DNA of 64,000 bases from Thalassoroseus pseudoceratinae (GTDB lineage: Bacteria > Planctomycetota > Planctomycetia > Planctomycetales > Planctomycetaceae), in NCBI RefSeq assembly GCF_011634775.1, contig NZ_JAALXT010000002.1, positions 434,001-498,000 of the forward strand, written 5' to 3'. Positions 35,036 to 43,234 of this stretch are shown here, piece by piece. Under the pieces are notes generated by a model. The model ran no database searches, had not been told where the DNA came from, and was given only the letters and a program-made list of their open reading frames with translations. Positions within the stretch are counted from its first letter, which is position 1; each line of letters starts with the position of its first letter. Both the position numbers and the translations under genes were made by a program.

Positions 35036-36136
35036 CTATTTCGAGTTGGCATTGGGACGAAACACGCGAACTTTGTTGTTCGAGCTATCGCCAATGTAGA
35101 CCTGACCGGCGCGATCGACATACACGCCGTGCGGACGTTTCGTCCGACACTTCCGTGGATCGCCATCTGGACCGTCGCCCGGATTGCCATTCCCAACAAG
35201 GGTTTCGATCGTGCCGCTCGCCATTCGAATCACGCGGATCGTATGGCTCTCGGTGTCGGCCAAGTACAAATCTCCCTCTGGTCCAACAGCGATGCCCTTG
35301 GGGCCGGAGAGTTTGGCAACTTTCGCGGGGCCACCGTCACCGGTGTATCCGCTTTTGCCAGTTCCCGCCAAATGCTTCAGCGTGGCAGTTTCGGGATCAA
35401 TCGCAAACACCGCGTTGCCCTCACGGAGTGCCAGATAAAGAATGCCGTCCGGCCCGATATCCAACGCCCGCGGACCACTCAATGGTGTCCCTGCGAGCGG
35501 AGCCCCGTCGGGAGTATTTCCCTTCTTGCCTGTGCCGGCGTAAGTCATGATATGACCGGTCTTGAGATCGACGCGGCGAATGCGATGATTGCCAATATCA
35601 CAAATGTAGAGATGGCCTTTCTTGTCCAACACAATCGAGTGCGGACGGTGCAATTCCGCCTCGGTGGCCTTCCCACCATCGCCGGAGAATCCTTTCCGAC
35701 CGGAGCCCGCCACCGTCGAAATGATGCCCGTCTCCGCGTCCACGCGGCGAACGATGTGATTCTGCATTTCCACGAAGAACATATTGCCGTCGGCATCGAA
35801 GCGAACTTCGTAAGGCTCGTTGAGTGTTGCTTTGGTGGCCGGTCCGCCATCGCCGGAATACCCTTTGCGACCCGTGCCAGCCACGATCGTCAAGCGTTTC
35901 GTTTTCGGATCCCACCGGCGTACGACATGCCCGGTTGTCTCACAGATGTAAAGCGCCTCATCCGGTCCAATCACCACACCAAACGGACCGCCCACGCCGA
36001 CATCGGTGGCCGTTTCCGTCGTTGACTGTTCAAAATCGTCGCCGTTCCCCGCAATCGTTACGACTTCGCTCGCATGGGCGGAAGAAACAAGGACTGCCAG
36101 AACCGTCAGCAATAAGCCGACAATACGAACCCTCAT
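35036..36136 (-). CDS. Secreted NHL-repeat protein
   Basis: 366 residues with signal peptide (IVGLLLTVLAVLVSSAHA). Six or more NHL repeats: GPFGVVIGPDEALYICETTGHVVRRWDP, LNEPYEVRFDADGNMFFVEMQNHIVRRVD, HRPHSIVLDKKGHLYICDIGNHRIRRVD, LSGPKGIAVGPEGDLYLADTESHTIRVI, CRTKRPHGVYVDRAGQVYIGDSSNNKVRVF. Between them recurs a GTGRKGYSGDGGPATKA-type linker, the known partner sequence of such propellers. It is presumably a surface-binding propeller; the ligand is unknown. 20 bp upstream of the FG-GAP gene, and divergent from a sulfatase gene at 36324. Confidence 0.92.
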   Translation of the reverse strand: MRVRIVGLLLTVLAVLVSSAHASEVVTIAGNGDDFEQSTTETATDVGVGGPFGVVIGPDEALYICETTGHVVRRWDPKTKRLTIVAGTGRKGYSGDGGPATKATLNEPYEVRFDADGNMFFVEMQNHIVRRVDAETGIISTVAGSGRKGFSGDGGKATEAELHRPHSIVLDKKGHLYICDIGNHRIRRVDLKTGHIMTYAGTGKKGNTPDGAPLAGTPLSGPRALDIGPDGILYLALREGNAVFAIDPETATLKHLAGTGKSGYTGDGGPAKVAKLSGPKGIAVGPEGDLYLADTESHTIRVIRMASGTIETLVGNGNPGDGPDGDPRKCRTKRPHGVYVDRAGQVYIGDSSNNKVRVFRPNANSK

Positions 36137-36323
36137 TCGTGGGTACTCCTATTGGAAATATTGGAAAATCCGGTGATTGGAAAGCGTCATCGCGTGCGAA
36201 TCCACCATACGGTTCCCGGTTTATCCTGTCCACCAAACCGAGGAGCGTTGCGGCGGGGCTTTCGAGTCGGCATAGTAAATCGCAAGCCACAACTCTCGAG
36301 TTTTCCTTCGACTGGGTTTCACA

Positions 36324-38150
36324 ATGCGTATCGCCTCTTTACTCCTTGCGTTCCTGGTGACGACTCAAGTTGTCTCCGCCGCCGATCGGCCGAACATCGT
36401 TTGGATTCTCTCCGAAGACAATTCCAAGCATTACCTAAAATTGTTCGACGAAAACGGAGCCGAAACGCCCCGCATCGCGGAATTAGCGAAGAACGGTTTG
36501 GTCTTCGATCACGCTTTTTCCTGTAGTCCGGTCTGTTCGGTCGCGCGGACCACACTCATGACGAGCATCTACGCACCGCGATTGGGCACGCAGTACCACC
36601 GCAAAATCCGTCCCGTGAGAATGCCCGACGATTGGCAAATGTTCCCAGCTCTTCTGCGGTCGGCTGGCTATTACACCTCCAACAATTCCAAGACCGACTA
36701 CAACACCGCCAGCAGCCAAGGGGTGTGGGATGAGTCTTCCAAAAAGGCAAGCTGGAAGAAACGCCCCAGCACGGACACGCCGTTTTTCCACATGCAATCT
36801 CATGGTCAATCGCACGAGAGCTCGTTGCACTTCACGAAGAAACAGATTGCTCCGAAAAAGCTCACGCACGATCCGGCAACGGTTTCTGTGGAACCGCGTC
36901 ATCCGGACACAAAGTTGTTTCGGTACACGAACGCCTATTACCGCGATCGGATGCAAGTCATCGATGGCATTGTCGGCGGCGTGGTAGACGACTTGCGAAA
37001 AGCGGGCGTGCTCGAAGATACCTTCATCTTCTACTTCGGAGACCACGGCGGCGTGTTGCCGGGGAGCAAAGGGTATTTGCGGGAAGTCGGATTGCACGTA
37101 CCGCTCGTCGTAAGGATTCCCGAGAATTGGCGAAAACGAGTCGCCGCACCGGTCGGTTCACGTGTAGACGGCTTCGTGAGTTTCGTCGATTTCGGCCCAA
37201 CGGTTCTCAACCTTGCCAGTGTCGATGTCCCGAATTATGTCGATGGCAAACCGTTCCTGGGTGAAGACACGTCACTCGCAGAGGTCAATCAGCGTCAAGA
37301 AACATTTGGGTACGCGGACCGTTTTGATGAGAAATACGATCTCGTTCGGAGCTTGCGAAAAGGCCGTTGGAAATACATCCGCAACTATCAGGCGATTTAC
37401 CCCGACGGTCTGCGAAACAACTACCGTTATCGCATGTTAGCCTATCAGGAGTGGCGGGATCTGCATGCAGCGGGAAAACTCTCGCCCGTGCAATCCGCGT
37501 TTTTTGAGTCGAAACCGGTTGAGGAACTTTACGACTTGGAATCCGATCCGTGGGAACAGACGAATCTCGCCAATGCGGAGGAACATCGCGGCGTGCTCAC
37601 CGATATGCGAGATCGGCTGACCGAGCGTGTGAAAGGGCTTCCGGACCTGAGTTTCTATCCTGAGTCGGTGCTGGTCGAAGACGCGGCCGAGAATCCCATT
37701 CCGTTTGGACAAAATCACGCCAAGGAGATCGGTGAACTGATTGACGTGGCCAATTTGAGTTTGCAACCGTTTACCGAAGCCGAGGAACAATTGCAAACGG
37801 CCCTCGCATCCCAGAACCCCTGGAAACGCTATTGGGCACTCATGGTGTGCAGTACGTTCGGTGACGACGCGGCTTCACTCATCGAAACCGCTCGCAAACT
37901 GACACGCGATTCCAACTTGCTCGTCCGATTGCGAGCCGCGGAGTTTCTCGGGGTTATCCAAAAAGACGATCCGCGACCGACGATTCGCAGGATTCTGCAA
38001 GAATCCCAGTCGCCGGTCGTGAATCTGATCGTCCTCAACACGGTGGTGTTTTTGGAAGATTACTGCGGATACGACTTCGCACTCACGAACGAATCCATCC
38101 CCGTTCAAAGCAGCGAAGTCAAACGACGAACGGAGTATCTGGTCGATTGA
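36324..38150 (+). CDS. Secreted sulfatase with variant active site and HEAT-like tail
   Basis: 608 residues with signal peptide (LLLAFLVTTQVVSA). The type I sulfatase fold is clear (RPNIVWILSEDNS, GDHGGVLPGSKG, TFGYADRFDEKYDLVRSLRKGRWKYIRNY), but the catalytic motif is CSVAR (residues 71-75) where the rule is C-x-P/A-x-R, and the first metal site reads SED (E31, D32) instead of DD. CSVAR occurs in a recognised sulfatase branch, so activity is plausible. The last ~110 residues (NPWKRYWALMVCSTFG, LVRLRAAEFLGVIQKDDPRPTIRRIL) look like HEAT repeats. Signs of a branch adapted to a distinct sulfated substrate. Its TGA abuts the next convergent stop. Confidence 0.9.
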   Translation: MRIASLLLAFLVTTQVVSAADRPNIVWILSEDNSKHYLKLFDENGAETPRIAELAKNGLVFDHAFSCSPVCSVARTTLMTSIYAPRLGTQYHRKIRPVRMPDDWQMFPALLRSAGYYTSNNSKTDYNTASSQGVWDESSKKASWKKRPSTDTPFFHMQSHGQSHESSLHFTKKQIAPKKLTHDPATVSVEPRHPDTKLFRYTNAYYRDRMQVIDGIVGGVVDDLRKAGVLEDTFIFYFGDHGGVLPGSKGYLREVGLHVPLVVRIPENWRKRVAAPVGSRVDGFVSFVDFGPTVLNLASVDVPNYVDGKPFLGEDTSLAEVNQRQETFGYADRFDEKYDLVRSLRKGRWKYIRNYQAIYPDGLRNNYRYRMLAYQEWRDLHAAGKLSPVQSAFFESKPVEELYDLESDPWEQTNLANAEEHRGVLTDMRDRLTERVKGLPDLSFYPESVLVEDAAENPIPFGQNHAKEIGELIDVANLSLQPFTEAEEQLQTALASQNPWKRYWALMVCSTFGDDAASLIETARKLTRDSNLLVRLRAAEFLGVIQKDDPRPTIRRILQESQSPVVNLIVLNTVVFLEDYCGYDFALTNESIPVQSSEVKRRTEYLVD

Positions 38151-38438
38151 TCATTCGACGATATCGGAAACATGGGGCACGCGGGTGACTTTAGGCAGCA
38201 CCTTTGGTTGATAGATTTCCGTGTAAGCTTTCGCGGTGCGGTGGACATCGAGATCTTCGGCGGAACTCCAGCGTTCGATGAGAATGAATGTCTGCGGATC
38301 GCGTTGCGAGTGGTACACTTCAAACCGTTCGCAACCTGGTTCGGCCCGCGAAAGCCGACCTTGTTCCCGCAGAAGTTCCTTGATTTCCGGCACGTCTTCT
38401 TCTTTGGTGACGGTCAGCACAATGTTCGTGTAGATCAT
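38151..38438 (-). CDS. Antibiotic biosynthesis monooxygenase (ABM) domain protein
   Basis: 95 residues from ATG at 38438. The ABM fold signature is visible: MIYTNIVLTVTKEEDVPEIKELL, LSRAEPGCERFEVYHSQRDPQTFILIERWSSAEDLDVHRTA, then TEIYQPKVLPKVTR. E...W and the R-x-E-P-G-C turn are typical. Such dimeric proteins act on quinols or as heme-degrading oxygenases; this one is cytoplasmic and uncharacterised. It lies 68 bp downstream of the MFS gene on the same strand and may be co-transcribed. Stop codons of this gene and of the sulfatase gene abut in TGATCA. Confidence 0.88.
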   Translation of the reverse strand: MIYTNIVLTVTKEEDVPEIKELLREQGRLSRAEPGCERFEVYHSQRDPQTFILIERWSSAEDLDVHRTAKAYTEIYQPKVLPKVTRVPHVSDIVE

Positions 38439-38506
38439 GATTGTCTCGCTGGGGGCAATGGGAGAATTCACCGTAACTTATCGGATGAGACCGCACTCGC
38501 CAAGCA

Positions 38507-40240
38507 TCAAGTTTTATCGTCATCAGGGGGAGCAATCGTGCGGGTGGCATCGACACCAAGGGCACATAAACCGGCAATGACGAATGCACCAAGACATACG
38601 AGGAACATTTGGTTCCAGTCGCCGCCGGTGGGGTTTTCGCCAAGGTAATAGTTGTAAATCAACGGGGACACCGCCGCACCGAGGTTGCCCCACATGTTAC
38701 TCCAACCGAGAACCGAACCGACATAACGTCCGCCCACATCCTGATTGAACGCCCACACCGATCCCGTGCCGGAATCTGTCGAGAACGACACCAACGAGAA
38801 CGCCGCCACGTACATCCACACGGTTTGCAATGGGGAATCGGGGGGCAATGTGGACAACCAAAGCACAATCGCGTAACCAACCGCCGCTGTGGATCGAGTG
38901 ATGAGTAACGGCCATCGCCGTCCCCATTTCAATCCGGCTCTCGCGGTGAGAAAGTCGGTCAAACGGCCGCCGAACAACACGCCGGCAATCCCGAACATCA
39001 ACGGCACGCTTGCGAGAAATCCTCGTTGCAAAATTGGTACGCTGTGAACTTCCAACAGATAACGAGGCAACCAAGCCACCAGGAAGAGCCATCCCACGTT
39101 CGTGCCGAACTGCATCAAACACACAAGCCACATGCTGCGGCTTGTGAGCAATCGCACCAAGGGCACACGTCCCGGCTTGCCATGCGGACTGGGGGCGTTT
39201 ACCGGGCGGCTGTTTTCGATCATCTCCGCTTCGGCTGCATTGCACCACGGATGTTTCTCCGGTCGTGACCGAAACACCAACCACACCAACCCCGCCACGA
39301 AAATTCCCAAGCTGCCGTACAACATCATCACCGGTCGCCACCCCGGCGCGTAAAGTTTGCCGATCGAGTCGGGAAAACTTTCCTCAAGGAGAAATCGGTT
39401 CAAACGCTGACATTCCGCGTCGGTCAAATCCCGTTCAGAACGATCGCGGATCAACGCAATGGCCTCACGCGGGAGACTCGAAGACCGAAACGCTTCCGCA
39501 TCGTACAAGTCGGAATCTGTAATCAGCCGGTTCAATTCCGTGAGCAGTTCCTCATCGGTATTCCATTTGGGGTGGCTCGCGTCGGATTCGGTTGTGAACA
39601 GAATTGATGCAAGATGTGTCTTCGGCGACGGGGAGTCGGATGTCTCGAACGCTTGCTGAGCTTCGGTGAGGAATCCTTGTCGGTCGAGCATGTCATCGGG
39701 TTGCAGGGTCGTGGTGGCATCGGCGGGGAGAAAAAACACGATCAGTGATGCCGTCAACAGCGGTGCCAATGCGCCACCGGCTCGGCCGCCAAATGCCACG
39801 ATGGCACTGGCCAATCCGCGGTTCGGAAATGGAACCCATTTGCTGACGACGCTGGCACTCGTGGGGTACGCTCCCGCTTGCCCCAGTCCACAACCGACCC
39901 GTGCGAACAATAGCATCGCAAACGAGTACACCGCTCCAATCATCGCGGTAAACACCGACCAGGAAAGCACGTAGATTGCCAGCATAATGCGGGCACCGTA
40001 GCGGTCACTCAACCAACCCGACGGTACCTGAGCCAACGCATACGACCAGAAAAACGCACTAATGAACCAACTGATCTGCGTTTGCGTCAGACGCAAATCC
40101 TCGCGGATGTAATCGACGGCGAAGCCCACACAGAACCGGTCGAGATACAACAGCACGGCCATTAACATCGCCACGAAAACGACGAGATGACGAATGTGGG
40201 TCGGTTGCTGTGGATTCTCGGGTGAGGTTGTTTCGGCCAC
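38507..40240 (-). CDS. MFS transporter (ACS-like) with large soluble insert
   Basis: 577 residues from GTG at 40240, about 16 residues before the first helix as in relatives; ATGs at 40276 and 40306 are alternatives without a ribosome site. VVFVAMLMAVLLYLDRFCVGFAVDYIREDLRLTQTQISWFISAFFWSYALAQVPSGWLSDRYG is the anion:cation symporter-type start with the MFS loop 2-3 motif (GWLSDRYGAR). About 12 helices follow. Between helices 6 and 7, near residues 175-315, lies an unusual ~130-residue soluble stretch (TLQPDDMLDRQGFLTEAQ...RDLTDAECQRLNRFLLEE) that is not part of the usual family. Substrate unknown, likely an organic acid or sugar acid. ABM gene follows. Confidence 0.85.
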   Translation of the reverse strand: MAETTSPENPQQPTHIRHLVVFVAMLMAVLLYLDRFCVGFAVDYIREDLRLTQTQISWFISAFFWSYALAQVPSGWLSDRYGARIMLAIYVLSWSVFTAMIGAVYSFAMLLFARVGCGLGQAGAYPTSASVVSKWVPFPNRGLASAIVAFGGRAGGALAPLLTASLIVFFLPADATTTLQPDDMLDRQGFLTEAQQAFETSDSPSPKTHLASILFTTESDASHPKWNTDEELLTELNRLITDSDLYDAEAFRSSSLPREAIALIRDRSERDLTDAECQRLNRFLLEESFPDSIGKLYAPGWRPVMMLYGSLGIFVAGLVWLVFRSRPEKHPWCNAAEAEMIENSRPVNAPSPHGKPGRVPLVRLLTSRSMWLVCLMQFGTNVGWLFLVAWLPRYLLEVHSVPILQRGFLASVPLMFGIAGVLFGGRLTDFLTARAGLKWGRRWPLLITRSTAAVGYAIVLWLSTLPPDSPLQTVWMYVAAFSLVSFSTDSGTGSVWAFNQDVGGRYVGSVLGWSNMWGNLGAAVSPLIYNYYLGENPTGGDWNQMFLVCLGAFVIAGLCALGVDATRTIAPPDDDKT

Positions 40241-40455
40241 GGAATTCCGTCTTTCGCCAGAGGTCTTCGAACGCATCGATCGATAAGACGGTAAACCGGA
40301 CTGCATGGCTATTCAAGCGGGAGACGCAACGGAGCAAGCCCTGTCACGCTGAGTGGAAATTCTTGCCGTTCGGGTTCGCATCGGCAAACTCAAATGGTTA
40401 TTCTCGGAGCACACCGATTGAAATTCCCCCTCAAATTCTCAGCGAAAGCCGATCC

Positions 40456-42651
40456 ATGAAAGTCATTCTTGGAGTTCTATTCGCGTTCGTTTGTCTTCCT
40501 CTCGGATCGGTCCAAGCGGATGAGCAGTCCGCCGCCGATGCCTCTCGCGTTTTGCCGAACGACCAGCGTCCGAATGACTCTCGACTTGGTGATCTTCGAG
40601 ATTTGAACGCATACTTTCCCATGGCTCCGCCGGCATCACCGGATCAGTGGGCCCATCGGGCGGAGGAACTTCGACGACGTGTGTTGCTCTCCCAAGGAAT
40701 ATGGCCATTGCCGAACCGCTCACCGGTCGAAGCCACCGTTCATGGTCGAGTCGAACGCGATGGGTATTCGGTCGACCGCGTGTTCTTCGAAAGCAGTCCT
40801 GGGCTGTACGTCACCGGAAGTTTGTATCGTCCCGATGTACCACAAGGGACCAAGATGCCGGTTGTGCTTTGCCCGCATGGGCACTGGGCCGACGGCCGGT
40901 TCTATCGACACAGCGATTCCGTAATGAAACGCGAACTCGAAAGCGGAGCCGAACAATTCGAGATCGGGGGCCGCACTCCCATTCACGCCCGATGCGTGCA
41001 ACTCGCTCGGATGGGATGCTTGGTGTTCCATTACGATATGCTCGGGTACGCCGACAGTGTGCCTCTGACCTACGATTTAGCGCACCGGTTCGCCAAACAA
41101 CGGGAGCACCTGAACCGTCCGCAGCGTTGGGGATTGTTCAGTGCTCAATCGGAACTTCGGCTTGTGAACTCAATGGGTCTGCAAACGTGGAATTCGCTGC
41201 GAATTGTCGATTGGATCCTCTCATTGCCCGAAGCTGACGCCACGCGAATTGGGGTCACTGGTGCGAGTGGTGGTGGAACGCAGACGTTTGTCATTGCTTC
41301 CATTGATGACCGCATCACTGCTGCGATGCCCGCAGTGATGGTTTCAACGGCAATGCAAGGTGGTTGCACATGCGAGAACGCATCGTATTTGCGGATCGGC
41401 ACCGGCAACATCGAATTGGCGGCGTTGGTTGCACCGCGACCGTTGGGGCTGACCGGTGCCAATGACTGGACGCAAGAAATCGAAACCAAAGGTCTGCCCG
41501 AACTTCGCGAGTTGTACGCCATGCTGGGCGTTCCCGATCGTGTGGAGGGGCGTCATTTCTCGTTCCCGCACAATTACAATGCGGTCAGTCGGCAGCTGAT
41601 GTACGAGTTCTTCAATAAGCACTTCGAACTTGGTTTCGATTCGCCCATTCAAGAACAGGACTATGATCCGTTGTCAAAGGACGAATTAACCGTTTGGACC
41701 GACGAATATCCAAAACCCGCGAGTGACGAAGACGCCGAAATCGCGGCTATCAAATCGTTCTATGAGTTGGCAGTCGAGCCGGTCGAGAAAGCATTGGCAC
41801 CGAAGACACCGGCTGAACGGGAACACTTCTTGAAGGTCATCGGCGGTGCATGGCGGACAATGATCGGTCGCGATTTGCCGCGGCGAGACTTCGTGGAAAC
41901 GAAAACGATTCGCCAAACCGACACAGCCGATTCCACAACGCGATTCCAAGTCGCTCGCTATTTGCCGGGGAATGAAGAAGTTCCCTTCGTACTCATCACC
42001 CCAAACGACTGGAACCATGAAACGGTCATTTTGACTCACGGTCAGGGGAAATCGACCTGGTTCAAGCAGGGAAAGCTGCAGGCCGACGTTCAGGAGTTTC
42101 TGGCCGATGGATACGCCGTCGCGATGCCGGATTTGTTGTATCAAGGAGAGTTTTTAGACGCCGACCAGGAGTGGAATGAAACGCGGACAGTGAAGAATCC
42201 TCGGGAATTCGCGGGCTACACCGCCGGTTACAATCACCCGCTGTTCGCGAAACGAGTGCATGACGTTCTCACGGTCACACAGGCGTTGCCTGAAACCACA
42301 GAGAACGTTCACCTCGTTGGCGTCGCTGGAACCGGTGCGATCACAGCGGCGGCGAAGTTCATTGCAGGGCCGGCGATTGCTTCGCTTGCGGTCGATACGG
42401 AAGGCTTCCGGTTCGAGGAAATCACGAGTGTCCGCGACGTGAATTTCCTGCCCGGAGCGATCAAATACGGCGACGTTCCCGCCCTGCTGACCCTCGCCAG
42501 CCAACAACCACTCTGGCTAACCGGAGAGGGTTCAGAACTTCCCACGGCAACCGTGGCTTGGAACCCGAAAAATCTTCGACTTGGATCCAGCAAGGCGGAC
42601 GGAATGTTCAAGTCGATTCGCGGATGGCTTAAACAATCCCGTGCCGAATAG
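40456..42651 (+). CDS. Secreted tandem alpha/beta-hydrolase (acetyl-xylan esterase-like)
   Basis: 731 residues from ATG at 40456 with signal peptide (ILGVLFAFVCLPLGSVQA). First domain: catalytic elbow GASGGG (S271), preceded by CPHGHWADGRFY (oxyanion region), RHFSFPHNYNAVSR supplies a likely His. This resembles acyl/acetyl-xylan esterases of Planctomycetes. Second domain (about residues 515-730) repeats the fold: ETVILTHGQGKSTW, LADGYAVAMPDLLYQGEFL, but its elbow reads GVAGTG, so the serine is replaced by Ala and it should be catalytically dead. Such an inactive module could bind substrate. Divergent from the MFS gene across 215 bp, and convergent with a PfpI gene 11 bp away. Confidence 0.87.
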   Translation: MKVILGVLFAFVCLPLGSVQADEQSAADASRVLPNDQRPNDSRLGDLRDLNAYFPMAPPASPDQWAHRAEELRRRVLLSQGIWPLPNRSPVEATVHGRVERDGYSVDRVFFESSPGLYVTGSLYRPDVPQGTKMPVVLCPHGHWADGRFYRHSDSVMKRELESGAEQFEIGGRTPIHARCVQLARMGCLVFHYDMLGYADSVPLTYDLAHRFAKQREHLNRPQRWGLFSAQSELRLVNSMGLQTWNSLRIVDWILSLPEADATRIGVTGASGGGTQTFVIASIDDRITAAMPAVMVSTAMQGGCTCENASYLRIGTGNIELAALVAPRPLGLTGANDWTQEIETKGLPELRELYAMLGVPDRVEGRHFSFPHNYNAVSRQLMYEFFNKHFELGFDSPIQEQDYDPLSKDELTVWTDEYPKPASDEDAEIAAIKSFYELAVEPVEKALAPKTPAEREHFLKVIGGAWRTMIGRDLPRRDFVETKTIRQTDTADSTTRFQVARYLPGNEEVPFVLITPNDWNHETVILTHGQGKSTWFKQGKLQADVQEFLADGYAVAMPDLLYQGEFLDADQEWNETRTVKNPREFAGYTAGYNHPLFAKRVHDVLTVTQALPETTENVHLVGVAGTGAITAAAKFIAGPAIASLAVDTEGFRFEEITSVRDVNFLPGAIKYGDVPALLTLASQQPLWLTGEGSELPTATVAWNPKNLRLGSSKADGMFKSIRGWLKQSRAE

Positions 42652-42662
42652 TTTCAAACCGT

Positions 42663-43205
42663 TCACGACTGCGAAGCCAACACGTCGATCATCTCCCGGC
42701 AAAACGCGGGGAGATCGTCTGGCCGTCGGCTGGAAACAAAATGCCGATCGACAATCACTTCCGCATCCTCGAACTTCGCCCCGGCGTTGATAAGGTCATC
42801 TTTGATCCCTGGTGAACCGGTAACGCGAACTCCGTCGTAAACGCCGGCGGAGATGGGCATCCAACCGCCATGGCAAATCGCCGCGAGAAGTTTGCCGCTC
42901 TTGTGGAAGTCTTGAATCAACGAGAGCACTTTCGGATCGCGACGCAACTTATCCGGCATCCAGCCACCGGCACAAAGGACACCGTCGAAATCACTCTCTG
43001 AAAGACCGTCGATCGCGGTGTCTGCCAAGCATGGATAGCCATGCTTCCCGAGGTGTTTCTGTCCGCTTTCGGGACCAGCCACCGTCACTTTCGCACCGGC
43101 CTCTTCCAGACGGAGTTTCGGATACCACAATTCCAAATCTTCATAGTCATCATGCACGAAAATCAGAATGTGTTTTCCACTGAGTGGCTGCGGCGAGTTG
43201 CTCAT
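42663..43205 (-). CDS. PfpI/DJ-1 family glutamine-amidotransferase-like protein
   Basis: 180 residues. The type 1 GATase-like nucleophile elbow AICHGG (in LLAAICHGGWMP) holds the reactive cysteine; ILIFVHDDYEDLELWYPKLRLEEAGAKVTVAGPE is the characteristic N-terminal strand-helix with a conserved glutamate (E), and VTGSPGIKDDLINAGAKFEDAEVIVDRHFVSSRRPDDLPAF is the usual C-terminal block. The family includes intracellular proteases, chaperones and deglycases; the reaction here cannot be told. Cytoplasmic. It lies 29 bp downstream of the permease gene on the same strand, but the link may be only positional. Confidence 0.92.
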   Translation of the reverse strand: MSNSPQPLSGKHILIFVHDDYEDLELWYPKLRLEEAGAKVTVAGPESGQKHLGKHGYPCLADTAIDGLSESDFDGVLCAGGWMPDKLRRDPKVLSLIQDFHKSGKLLAAICHGGWMPISAGVYDGVRVTGSPGIKDDLINAGAKFEDAEVIVDRHFVSSRRPDDLPAFCREMIDVLASQS

Positions 43206-43234
43206 GAGAAGACCTTGTCGATGGATTGAAGTGA

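Noticed and set aside
35030-36025. 331-codon plus-strand frame antisense to the NHL gene
   Set aside because: The minus strand has regular NHL repeats; the opposing frame merely avoids stops.
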